From positions 930,001 through 994,000 of the forward strand of contig CAVSKO010000002.1 in assembly GCA_963728545.1 (NCBI GenBank): a stretch of 64,000 nt of DNA, read 5' to 3'. The notes below the pieces were generated by a model. The model saw only the letters and a list, made by a program, of their open reading frames with translations. It ran no database searches and was not told where the DNA came from. How positions within the stretch are numbered: the first letter of the stretch is position 1; each line of letters starts with the position of its first letter. This DNA comes from DASUNP01 sp963728545. Its GTDB lineage: Bacteria > Acidobacteriota > Blastocatellia > UBA7656. Shown here in pieces: positions 8,158 to 16,382 of the stretch. The position numbers and the translations under genes were made by a program.

Positions 8158-8186
8158 AATTTATGCTTAATCTATCATCATGTCAA
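8158..8186 (-). promoter_or_regulatory. Sigma-70-type promoter of the repeat-protein locus
   Basis: On the minus strand TTGACA (8186-8181) is followed after exactly 17 bases by TAAATT (8163-8158), a perfect -35 and a 4/6 -10 box, in an A+T-rich stretch. It would give a leader of about 240 bases before the ATG at 7910. That leader also has a seven-codon open frame with its own GGAGG and ATG (8119-8096, MLPQYRC), which may be chance. Confidence 0.5.
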
Positions 8187-8416
8187 TCAAATAATTTAAT
8201 CGAATCTAAATATCGCCTGAGAATCCATGCCGATATAATGATAACGAATGATAACCTCGGCAAATCTGTTTTTTATACTTGCCTCGCAGTTCACTTTTGC
8301 GGGTGAGACTATGCCCTACGCTTTTTGGAATATTTGCAGGAGGAAGTCTTGAATTCAGGTTTTATGCGGGCATAGAAGCATCCAAAATGTCGTTTTTACC
8401 TTCTAAGTTATTGAAT

Positions 8417-8608
8417 ATGAAGACAACTATACAAAGAATTAGAACTGAAATCGAGTATCTGGAAGCCCTTGCCGAGCTTTATGCAGGGGACCGAAGCGGC
8501 GAGGCGCATCAGGCTACGCTCGCCGCTATCGAGTCTTTGCAAAATCTGGTCGAAATTATTAACGGGCGGAAAGAGTGTCCCTGGAAATCGCTTCCGGTTG
8601 CCGCTTAA
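8417..8608 (+). CDS. Possible small helical protein, unrecognised
   Basis: A 63-residue frame starting MKTTIQRIRTEIEYLEAL, predicted to be mostly helical with heptad-like Leu/Ile spacing and a short KECPWKSLPVAA end. The frame is open upstream to 8279, but that part is Arg/Ser-rich and does not look coding. No clear ribosome site precedes the ATG. It ends four bases inside the 3' end of the opposite-strand PAP2 gene. I do not recognise it; it may be real because of its biased composition, but confidence is low. Confidence 0.3.
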   Translation: MKTTIQRIRTEIEYLEALAELYAGDRSGEAHQATLAAIESLQNLVEIINGRKECPWKSLPVAA

Positions 8609-9582
8609 TTCCCTGCCGCTGCCCCAGGTAATTGAGTATCGCGCTCATCTTTTCGCAGCTTATTTCTGAAAAAAGGCACGCCGTTATAAGCGACCCACCA
8701 GGCGACTACGGCTATACCTGCGCCCGCCAGAAGATCAACTATGTAGTGCTGGTTCAAGACTATGGTTGCGACCCACATTGCAGCCGCATAGACCGATAAC
8801 AGGCTTATCACGAGGCGGCTGCGGTCTTTGAGCGAGAGCAGCAGGAGCAAGACCGGATAGGCTCCGTGTAACGACGGCACGGCGGCAAACCATTGCGAGG
8901 CGTTTTGAATCAAGTGTTGGACTATCACGCCGTCCATCGCGGCAGACATTTTTGTCTGAGCAAGCAATTCGGCTGAAGGTTGGGCCGTTCCATAAAGCCC
9001 TATCCACCAGGGCGGCGCTACGGGCAACAACAAATATATGCAGATGCCTAAAACATGCAGCGCGAGGAATCCGCGCATGTGCAATGCGAAGCGATTGCGA
9101 TAAGCCTCTATTCGTCGGCCTTTCCACCACCAGGGAAAAAAGAGCAGAGGAAGAATGGCGACGTGAGACAGATAAATCAATTGCGCGGCCCACCCGGCTG
9201 TTGCCCAGACGGGCGCGTTGCTGTGAGCCGCTAACCACGCTCGCGCGGCATGCGCAGGAACGTCGCCTCCTGCCATCCAGCCAAACGCCCAGAGTTCGAT
9301 AAGGTAGGGCGTCTTTACCGCGACACGGTCGAGCAGAAAAGGTTGTACCAGCCGCAACCTGTCATAGACCATCCAGAACGCAAAAAGGGGCGCCCAGTCC
9401 AAAAAGAACTGACGCCCTTTTTGCCAGGCCCAGAATGCCGCCGGTATTGCCAGGAGCATTCCCCAGTGATAGCTGCGAATGCTGTGAGTCGCAACGCCCA
9501 GAGCTAGATAAGCTGAAACGGTCGCGGAAACTACGATCTGCCAGGTCTGTACGCGCTCTCTAACAAGACTATAAGATGACAA
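8605..9582 (-). CDS. PAP2/Aur1-like integral membrane phosphatase or transferase
   Basis: A 325-residue polytopic membrane protein with the acid-phosphatase pattern VPSLHGAYP (catalytic His) and NQHYIVDLLAGAGIA (His and Asp of the third motif). This layout, with several membrane helices before the motifs, resembles the Aur1 type that moves phospho-head groups between lipids, such as inositol phosphate onto ceramide. Plain undecaprenyl or phosphatidate phosphatase is also possible. The start is TTG (9582) after a GGGGG stretch, which is a weak ribosome site. It stands alone between the small frame at 8417 and the M50 protease. Confidence 0.8.
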   Translation of the reverse strand: MSSYSLVRERVQTWQIVVSATVSAYLALGVATHSIRSYHWGMLLAIPAAFWAWQKGRQFFLDWAPLFAFWMVYDRLRLVQPFLLDRVAVKTPYLIELWAFGWMAGGDVPAHAARAWLAAHSNAPVWATAGWAAQLIYLSHVAILPLLFFPWWWKGRRIEAYRNRFALHMRGFLALHVLGICIYLLLPVAPPWWIGLYGTAQPSAELLAQTKMSAAMDGVIVQHLIQNASQWFAAVPSLHGAYPVLLLLLSLKDRSRLVISLLSVYAAAMWVATIVLNQHYIVDLLAGAGIAVVAWWVAYNGVPFFRNKLRKDERDTQLPGAAAGN

Positions 9583-9781
9583 TTACTACCCCCCGCAAAA
9601 CTTGTTTATTTATGACTGCAAATATGTATTGCGAGATTCGTGCCACTCTAGAAAGTGCGAAAAACCTGGATAAATGGGCTCTATTCGTTTTAAGCGCGCG
9701 AGCGTGGCCGCAAACCACACCCGACACATGTCGAGTGAATACTGCACCCTGATTCAATTAAATAGGGATTCTCGGCTCAGG

Positions 9782-10900
9782 CTAGTAATTGAATTCGGCT
9801 CGGGTCTTTATGAAGCGAAGAACGTTTTCTCGTCTGATGAGACCTTCGAGCCGGCCTTCGGAAACGACCGGCACCTGGTTGAGGTCGTCGTTCTCCATGA
9901 CCTCAAGCACCTGGCGCAATTCGGCATTCGGCTCGACCCAGCGCATCGTCTCAAACGGCTTCATCATCTGGCCTACGATGACAGTGGTCCAAAGCTCGCG
10001 CGGCACCGCTTTTAACTCGTGCGTGGTCATCAATCCTACCAATCTGCCGCTGCTCATCACGATGAAGCAGCGGCGGCCAGTGCGTATCAGGTAATCGTCA
10101 AAGAAATCTGAAAGCGAAATTTCCGCAGGGACTGTCGGCACGTCTGCGCTCATCACGTCACGCGCGCGCGCGCCTTTCATCGCCCGCTCGAAAACCATCG
10201 CCTGCTCGCTCGAACGCGCGGCGTCGAGCAGGAACCACCCGATGAAAGATGTCCAGAGGCCGCCAAACAACTGGCCCGCCGCGAAGACAAAGATTATTCC
10301 TCCAACTATCAGCAGGTAAGCGAAGCCCTGCCCGATGGCCGAAGCAACGCGCGTTGCTTTATGCAGGCTCCCGGTCATCCACCAGATTAAGGCTCGCAGC
10401 ATCCTCCCACCATCCAGAGGGAATCCCGGTATCAAATTAAACAGGGCAAGCGAAAGATTGATTACCGCTAGCCAACTGGCCATCGCGCCCATAGGCGAAT
10501 CCGGGTCGCCTATGATTATTTCAAGCAAGTAAAACAACCCCGCGATCACTGCGCTTGAGATAGGCCCGATGCCGCCGACCCAGAATTCCGTGGCCGCGTT
10601 CATCGCCTCTTTTTCGATTCTCGACACGCCGCCGAAGATGAACAGGGTGATCGAATGAACCGGCAAGCCTTTGGCAAGGGCGAGCAGGCTGTGAGACAGC
10701 TCGTGCGCGAGCAGTGATGCAAAGAAGAGGAAGCTCGTTACTATTGCCGTGATGATTTGCCACGAAGCGGGCCATTCGGGGTGCTCGCTGTGGTAGGTGT
10801 TCCACATAAAGAAGGTGGTCAAAAATAGAATTATGAACCACGAGTAGTTGACGCCGATCTCTATTCCGAACAACCTTCCGAGCTTTATGTGAGATTCCAT
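9782..10900 (-). CDS. Site-2-type M50 metalloprotease with CBS pair
   Basis: A 372-residue membrane zinc protease. It has the HELSH zinc motif (near residue 66) and the FPLDGGRMLRA motif that supplies the third ligand, on membrane helices; the last ~130 residues form two CBS motifs (ARDVMSADVPTVP and VGQMMKPFETM), which sense adenine nucleotides in other proteins. Members of this group cut membrane-anchored regulators inside the bilayer. It begins at ATG 10900 with GAGGG some distance upstream. Substrate is unknown; no anti-sigma factor lies beside it. Confidence 0.9.
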   Translation of the reverse strand: MESHIKLGRLFGIEIGVNYSWFIILFLTTFFMWNTYHSEHPEWPASWQIITAIVTSFLFFASLLAHELSHSLLALAKGLPVHSITLFIFGGVSRIEKEAMNAATEFWVGGIGPISSAVIAGLFYLLEIIIGDPDSPMGAMASWLAVINLSLALFNLIPGFPLDGGRMLRALIWWMTGSLHKATRVASAIGQGFAYLLIVGGIIFVFAAGQLFGGLWTSFIGWFLLDAARSSEQAMVFERAMKGARARDVMSADVPTVPAEISLSDFFDDYLIRTGRRCFIVMSSGRLVGLMTTHELKAVPRELWTTVIVGQMMKPFETMRWVEPNAELRQVLEVMENDDLNQVPVVSEGRLEGLIRRENVLRFIKTRAEFNY

Positions 10901-11518
10901 CAGTTGCTTTGCCCTCTAGCGTCTTTACCCTTATTCTATCCGCCGCGAGCGCGAATGCTCAAGCAGTATATACATGCTGCCGTGGATCAAAAATCATAAT
11001 TGATTCCCATTCTAATTTTATGATTGTAATTGCAAATGAATTGTGATATTTCATACCCGTGTGATCGAGACTCATTAATAATTCGAACTCGAACAGGGAC
11101 CTAATTGAGTGTATGAGGGAGACGACGACTGCAAGGCAGTAGAGTAATATTCCCCTCCCGCAAATCGAGAGATACATCACCGCTATTTCTGCTCCGCTTT
11201 TGAAATACCTAAAAGAGATGCTTGCCCATCAGTTCTATCAATTTGCGTAAAGTCGGGCTGTAACAGCCTGTGGTCGCAGCAGTGTAACTATGCACAACTC
11301 TTGACCCGTTCATCCGCACCATACGCGGTTAATCGATCGCCTGTGGTTTGTGGGTGGCTGAGGTGTGCTTCAAAGCTCCATAAGCCACCCTTACGATAGC
11401 AGACACACTAACGATCCTGCCCCATACCCTCAGTCCGGCAGGTCGCAATATGCGGTTTGCCGGGGCTGAGCGGGGCGGATTCAACCCAATCACTCAACTT
11501 GGATTATAAGGAGAGACT
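10901..11518. other. 618-base intergenic stretch, no gene seen
   Basis: No frame here looks coding. Two weak stem-loops are visible before the cytochrome gene: GGGTGGCT (11352-11359) with AGCCACCC (11383-11390), and CCGGCA (11435-11440) with TGCCGG (11458-11463). Neither is followed by a T run. The stretch probably holds the promoters of the two divergent genes, but I see no convincing boxes. Confidence 0.5.
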
Positions 11519-13561
11519 ATGAAGAGAAGGGTTACGAAACTATCTGCGATAGCATTCTTGATCTTCTGCCTGCTGGCGCTGTTGCATAGCACAGAGGCCA
11601 CCCCTACCTCCGATTCTCAATATACGACCACAGGGCGGGCCAACCCTGCCATTCTAATGGAGGCTTACGAACGGTGGGAGGCAGAATACGAAAGCCGGGG
11701 AGGGGACCGAAACCGTGTATTGCCGCTTAAGTGGTCGAAAGGGCTTAGCGAGCAAAAGACAGGAGCTAGCGGTTACGCAAAGCTCAATTTGATTGATGGA
11801 ACGGTAACGGTAGAAGTCGGAGGGCTTCCGAAGAATGAGGCCTATGACTTCTGGTTGATTGATAACTCTTCGGCGACGGATAGCTCTGTGTTACCTGACC
11901 CAAGTGACACGATGGTGCGAGTCGGCACATTGAAGCAGGAAGCCAGGGCTGCGAGGCTTGAAGCAAGCCTGGGCAGCGACGCATTCGCCAGTTTCGCGCC
12001 GGACCTCATTGTGATCACTCCGGCAGGAAAAAGTCCTGAAGAGGCGCGCATTCTGGTTGGACAGGAGACGCTTTTTCACGCTCTCTACACAAGCAAGCAG
12101 CGTGGTCAGTTCGGAGTGCTGGACGGCTTGTCCGGTCAGCCTGTCGCACAGGAGCGCAGCCTGTGGAATCGTTTGCTTTACGCTTTAAGCCCGGAAGTCG
12201 AGGCAAGCGGTGTCCCGCCACAGATCGGCGGGCTCGTTGCTACCGGACGGCAAATCTTCTTTAATGAAATCTTCGATGGGAACGGCAGGACTTGTGGAAG
12301 TTGTCACCGCGAAGAGAATAACCTCACTATAGACCCGACATTCATAGCAACGCTTCCGCCGAACGACCCGCTATTTGTCGCGGAGTTCAATCCTGCGCTC
12401 GCGCAGAATTTCGAGAAGCCACAATTGATGCGAAATGTCGGGTTGATACTTGAGAACCTGGACGGATTTGACAGCCTCGCTAACAAGTTCGTCATGCGAG
12501 GCGTTCCACATACTCTGGCGCTTCCAACCTCGATTGGGTCGTCACCCAGCGTGCCGGGCTTTGTCGATGCTACAGGATGGAGCGGCGACGGCGCTCCTGA
12601 CGATGACGTTTTCCCTCTTCCCGATGGGTCGCTCCACACGGCGACTGGTTCACTGAAAGACTTCGCCATCGGAGCCGTCCGCCAGCATTTCACAAAGACA
12701 CTGGCTCGAAGGCCTGTCGGCGGGATAATGCCGCGCGATTTCCGCTTTCCCACTGCCGCGGAATTGAACGCGCTGGAAGCGTTCCAACTATCAACAGGCC
12801 GCCAGAGCGATCTCACATTGCCGTTGAGCTTGAAAGGTGCGCTGCCTTCACTCGGGCAGAACATGTTTATTACAAATCCGAACAACCCTACGGCTGCATC
12901 CTGCAACACATGCCACATGAATGCCGGGGCGAAGTTTAATGGGGGCGGACCCGATCAAGGCACTAACGCAAACCGAAACACTCGCGTCGAGGACCTGCCG
13001 AATCAACCTGGTAAGCTCATTGATCCGACAATCCCTCGCGACGGTGGGTTCGGAGGTATGCAATCAGGCCCCTGCCCGTCGGGAGGGTGCGGAAACCAGA
13101 CGTTCAATATCACGCCCGTTGTAGAGGCTGCCGACAGTGGCCCGTTCTTCCACAACAACGCCATTAACACGGTGGAAGGCTCTGTGCAGTTCTACAACTT
13201 CGGCTTACCAGCCGCGTTCAATCTTGACCCCACACAGGTGCAGGCCATCGCCGCATTCATGCGTGTGATCAATGCGCTGGAAAATATTCGCTCCGCCACT
13301 GATCTGGAGAATCGCGCGCTGCTTGAGACGACTCAAGCGGGAGCGGCAGAGTTGCTCAAGCTTTCCATCGCGGACCTTCAAGACGCCGTCTCGGTACTGT
13401 CGAGCGCCAGCCTGCACCCTCAGGCCGTCAACTCATTGCAGGCAGCAATCAGCAAGGATCAGGCGGCAATAAACACAGCGAACAAAGCGGCAAGAGATGC
13501 GCTAATCACTCAAGCCCTGGCCGATAAGCAGGCTGCCAAAAACGATATGATCAATCCATAG
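11519..13561 (+). CDS. MauG/di-heme cytochrome c peroxidase-like secreted protein
   Basis: A 680-residue exported protein with an N-terminal signal peptide (basic start, then AIAFLIFCLLALLHS). Two CxxCH heme sites are visible, Cys259-Cys262-His263 (CGSCH) and Cys462-Cys465-His466 (CNTCH), and the FFHNNAINTVEGSVQFYNF segment matches the end of the di-heme peroxidase/MauG fold. Family members reduce peroxide or oxidise protein side chains in the periplasm. Residues ~75-190 form an extra beta-rich domain before the heme part (VTVEVGGLPKNEAYDFWLID), and the last ~90 residues are Ala/Leu/Gln-rich and probably coiled; both are unusual additions. The ATG follows AAGGAGAGACT. The gene is single. Confidence 0.8.
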   Translation: MKRRVTKLSAIAFLIFCLLALLHSTEATPTSDSQYTTTGRANPAILMEAYERWEAEYESRGGDRNRVLPLKWSKGLSEQKTGASGYAKLNLIDGTVTVEVGGLPKNEAYDFWLIDNSSATDSSVLPDPSDTMVRVGTLKQEARAARLEASLGSDAFASFAPDLIVITPAGKSPEEARILVGQETLFHALYTSKQRGQFGVLDGLSGQPVAQERSLWNRLLYALSPEVEASGVPPQIGGLVATGRQIFFNEIFDGNGRTCGSCHREENNLTIDPTFIATLPPNDPLFVAEFNPALAQNFEKPQLMRNVGLILENLDGFDSLANKFVMRGVPHTLALPTSIGSSPSVPGFVDATGWSGDGAPDDDVFPLPDGSLHTATGSLKDFAIGAVRQHFTKTLARRPVGGIMPRDFRFPTAAELNALEAFQLSTGRQSDLTLPLSLKGALPSLGQNMFITNPNNPTAASCNTCHMNAGAKFNGGGPDQGTNANRNTRVEDLPNQPGKLIDPTIPRDGGFGGMQSGPCPSGGCGNQTFNITPVVEAADSGPFFHNNAINTVEGSVQFYNFGLPAAFNLDPTQVQAIAAFMRVINALENIRSATDLENRALLETTQAGAAELLKLSIADLQDAVSVLSSASLHPQAVNSLQAAISKDQAAINTANKAARDALITQALADKQAAKNDMINP

Positions 13562-13596
13562 CTCCGCACAGAAGCCTAATGCTGCGTGGGCTACCT

Positions 13597-13630
13597 CTTC
13601 CGAGGGCCGGCCAGTTCTGGCCCTCGGAAG
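13597..13630. terminator. Stem-loop after the di-heme cytochrome gene
   Basis: A perfect 12-bp stem, CTTCCGAGGGCC pairing with GGCCCTCGGAAG around a 10-base loop, lies 36 bases after the stop. No T run follows on either strand, so it is a plausible transcription barrier or RNA-end protector rather than a textbook terminator. Confidence 0.5.
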
Positions 13631-13735
13631 AACAGCTCAACCGATAGCCCGCATCACCCACCGCCAATCGCGAATCATCACTCAGCCGATAAACGACGCG
13701 TTGAGTTTACGACCCGCTTATATTAAAAAAGAGTT

Positions 13736-14479
13736 ATGTCGCATATTTATGGCTTACTACCCGTGCTCGAAGCGTTGCGCGCAGGAAACCGCCGCGTCGA
13801 GCGCGTGATCATCGCTGAGGGCGCGAAACACGAAAGGCTGGCCGAGATAATGAGCGCGGCCCGGCGCGCGGGCATTCCCTTGAGGCGAGAGCCGCGAGCC
13901 GCGTTAAATCGCTTGAGCGGGAACGCGAACCACCAGGGCGTGCTCGCAATGGTTTCGGCTGCCGGTTATGCCGATAGCGAAGTGCTGCTGTCGTCAATCT
14001 CTAGCGATACGATATTAATTCTTTTAGACGGCGTGGAAGACCCTCACAACCTTGGGGCTATCATACGCACTGCTGAATGCGCGGGCGCAAGCGGCGTGAT
14101 CATCCCGGAGCGGCGCGCTGTTCATATTACGGAGACGGTTGCGAAGACTTCTGCTGGAGCGGTTGAATACCTGCCCGTAGCTCGCGTGACAAATCTCGCA
14201 TCATTCATCGAGCAGCTAAAAAAGGAGAATGTGTGGGTGGTTGGCGTCGAAGCTTCGGGCGAGATGAGCTACACCGAATACGATTATTCAGGCCCGGTGG
14301 CGCTGGTTTTTGGGAGCGAAGGGCACGGGCTTCACCGCCTTGTGCGGGAAAGATGCGACTCGGTCGTTTCGATACCGATGCTCGGAAAGATCAACTCGCT
14401 AAACGTATCCGTGGCCGTAGGAGTAGTGTTGTTTGAAGCGATCAGGCAGCGTCAAGCGAAGCCGAAAGCGGCTGAATAA
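13736..14479 (+). CDS. rlmB: 23S rRNA 2'-O-methyltransferase of the SpoU/TrmH family
   Basis: A 247-residue SPOUT methyltransferase that, in the RlmB branch, methylates the ribose of a 23S rRNA guanosine using S-adenosylmethionine. It has the small N-terminal RNA-binding domain (IYGLLPVLEALRAG), motif 1 (LLDGVEDPHNLGAIIRTAE), motif 2 (ALVFGSEGHGL) and motif 3 (IPMLGKINSLNVSVAVGVVLFE), which together build the knotted cofactor site. Length is normal. The ATG follows AAAAAAGAG. The exact target nucleotide cannot be told from sequence alone. Confidence 0.9.
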   Translation: MSHIYGLLPVLEALRAGNRRVERVIIAEGAKHERLAEIMSAARRAGIPLRREPRAALNRLSGNANHQGVLAMVSAAGYADSEVLLSSISSDTILILLDGVEDPHNLGAIIRTAECAGASGVIIPERRAVHITETVAKTSAGAVEYLPVARVTNLASFIEQLKKENVWVVGVEASGEMSYTEYDYSGPVALVFGSEGHGLHRLVRERCDSVVSIPMLGKINSLNVSVAVGVVLFEAIRQRQAKPKAAE

Positions 14480-14500
14480 GCTGAACAATTCTCTTCTCTG

Positions 14501-14998
14501 CTAGCCGCGTACGAGGCGAACCGACACGTAAAGAATCACGATTGCAAGCAGCGTCGCAAGTGCGGCGGCCATCGAGCCGCCGCGATTGCCCGGCGCGGCG
14601 TCGGCAGGCCCTTCGTGCTCGCGCGCCGCGCGAATGCTCGTGATGTCGTGATAAAGCATCAACGCAATCATCACTGCTATGAGAATCAATTTCCACATGA
14701 GCCACTTGCCGATTGGCTCATAGACTTTTTGCGGGTCGAAGGCTTCGCCGTTTAGCAGTTGATTCAACCGAACTGGCGAGGGGCGCAGCAAGAGATTTCC
14801 AAGCCCCGTAATGACTAACACGACGATCGCCCCCCAGCCTATCCGACGGAACCGCCGGCCAAGCCCGCGAAGCACGCGCTGGCGCTCTTCGGCTCCACGG
14901 CTCACCGCGAATGGAACTGCGACCGCCGCCGTGTAGATAAGCCCGCCCGTCCATATCGAAGCCATCAGAATGTGTAACCAAACATTGATCTCGTACAT
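14501..14998 (-). CDS. CopD-like four-helix membrane protein
   Basis: A 165-residue protein with four membrane helices and the pattern of the CopD/YebZ family: WLHILMASIWTGG in helix 1, a conserved GWGAIVVLVITGLGN helix, and KLILIAVMIALMLYHD in helix 3. Members take part in copper handling or act as small redox-linked membrane proteins. Its start lies 3 bases from the stop of the MFS gene upstream, so the two are co-transcribed and translationally coupled. Confidence 0.75.
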   Translation of the reverse strand: MYEINVWLHILMASIWTGGLIYTAAVAVPFAVSRGAEERQRVLRGLGRRFRRIGWGAIVVLVITGLGNLLLRPSPVRLNQLLNGEAFDPQKVYEPIGKWLMWKLILIAVMIALMLYHDITSIRAAREHEGPADAAPGNRGGSMAAALATLLAIVILYVSVRLVRG

Positions 14999-15001
14999 GA
15001 T

Positions 15002-16273
15002 CTAGCCCTGGCCTTCGAGTCCAACCGATTTTTCTTCCGCGCCCACCGCCCCCGACTGTAGCGTCAAAGCTATGCCGAGGGCCAGTAACATTATTGCGCC
15101 GCCGGTCCAGAAAGGAGTCTTGCCGTAATGAATATCCCTGGTCGCGTCGCGGCCAAGCAGGTAGCCGCCCATCACAGGCCCGATGACACGCGCGAGACTT
15201 GCGGCCGATTGCAAAACGCCGAGCACCCTTCCCTGCCACGAGGCGTTTACGCTTTTGCTCGCCATGCCGTTTAACGTAGGCGTGACAAGACTGTTGCCGA
15301 TGGCTATCCCCGTGCTCGCGACGAGCAGCATCATCACACTGTCGCTAAAGGGCAAAGCAAACATGCTCGCCGCCATCAATATGATCCCGGTGATTACGAG
15401 CGCCTTGTCGCTGAAAATCTTCACAAGTCTTCCGAGCAGCCCCCCTTGAATCAGCGCGCCGAGCAGCCCCAGATAAGCGAAGACGTATCCGTTGTGCGTC
15501 GCGTCGAATTTGAGGTGCTCATTCTTGCTTGTGAAAAGCGCGTAGATCGCGGTCAGCAGCGCGAACGAGATCGTGGCAAAAAAGTATGTAGCCACTACTG
15601 CGGTCAATTGCCAGCTTCCTGATTCTTGAAAGACACGAACTACCGACCCTTGCTTTCGCGCTTCGTCGCGGTTTTCGGCTGAGAGGCTTTCAGGCAACAG
15701 CAGGTAAAGCGCCAGAGCGTTTGCCGCTGCAAGGGCAGCCGCAAAATAGAGCGGGGTCGAAAGCGAAAACTGACTGAGCAGCCCGCCTATGGCGGGGCCG
15801 AATATGAAGCCGAGTCCGAACGCCGCGCCGATCAACCCCATCCCGCGCGAACGCTGGTCGCGCGGCGTAACATCGGCAATGTAGGCCATCGCCGTAGAGA
15901 TGTTGCCGCCGCTCACGCCATCGATTATTCGGCCGAGGAACAGCCAGCACAGCACCGGCGAAAGTCCGAAGATCGAAAAGCCTGCGGGCAGCGACGGCGC
16001 AAGCCCCATTATCAAAAAGCCGACTGATGTTCCTATGAGGCTCAACAGCAGCACAGGTCGGCGGCCAACTCTGTCAGAGAGCTTTCCCAGTATCGGCGCA
16101 AAGATGAACTGCATCGCCGAGAAGATACCGAGCAGAATGCCTATCGTGGTCTCTGACGCGCCGAAATGCTCGGCGTATAACGGCAGGACGGGGATGACTA
16201 TGCCGAAGCCGACAAGATCGATGAATACGGTTATGAAAATGATTACTAGCGGGGACCGGCCTTTTGCCCTCAA
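15002..16273 (-). CDS. MFS drug exporter (TetA/tetracycline-type)
   Basis: A 423-residue, 12-helix transporter of the major facilitator superfamily. The loop 2-3 motif GKLSDRVGRRPVLL and the motif C-like GAAFGLGFIFGPAIGG in helix 5 identify a proton-driven drug antiporter related to TetA. It starts at TTG (16273) with AAAGGGA ~10 bases upstream. Substrate cannot be read from sequence; antibiotic resistance should not be assumed. It is followed at once by the CopD-like gene. Confidence 0.85.
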   Translation of the reverse strand: MRAKGRSPLVIIFITVFIDLVGFGIVIPVLPLYAEHFGASETTIGILLGIFSAMQFIFAPILGKLSDRVGRRPVLLLSLIGTSVGFLIMGLAPSLPAGFSIFGLSPVLCWLFLGRIIDGVSGGNISTAMAYIADVTPRDQRSRGMGLIGAAFGLGFIFGPAIGGLLSQFSLSTPLYFAAALAAANALALYLLLPESLSAENRDEARKQGSVVRVFQESGSWQLTAVVATYFFATISFALLTAIYALFTSKNEHLKFDATHNGYVFAYLGLLGALIQGGLLGRLVKIFSDKALVITGIILMAASMFALPFSDSVMMLLVASTGIAIGNSLVTPTLNGMASKSVNASWQGRVLGVLQSAASLARVIGPVMGGYLLGRDATRDIHYGKTPFWTGGAIMLLALGIALTLQSGAVGAEEKSVGLEGQG

Positions 16274-16382
16274 AGCTGTCGTTTCCCTTTCAGGCTGTAA
16301 GTCACATGCCCCGGTCGAACCGGGCGAAGATCGAGTTTACCAGTTTGACTGCTGTTAGTGAATCAACAAGGAATTACAATCT

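Noticed and set aside
8279..8416. Extension of the small plus-strand frame to 8279
   Set aside because: Residues look random and no ribosome site is present; only the part from 8417 has a helix-like bias.
10959..11180. 73-residue minus-strand frame
   Set aside because: No ribosome site and no recognisable pattern; A+T-rich intergenic sequence.
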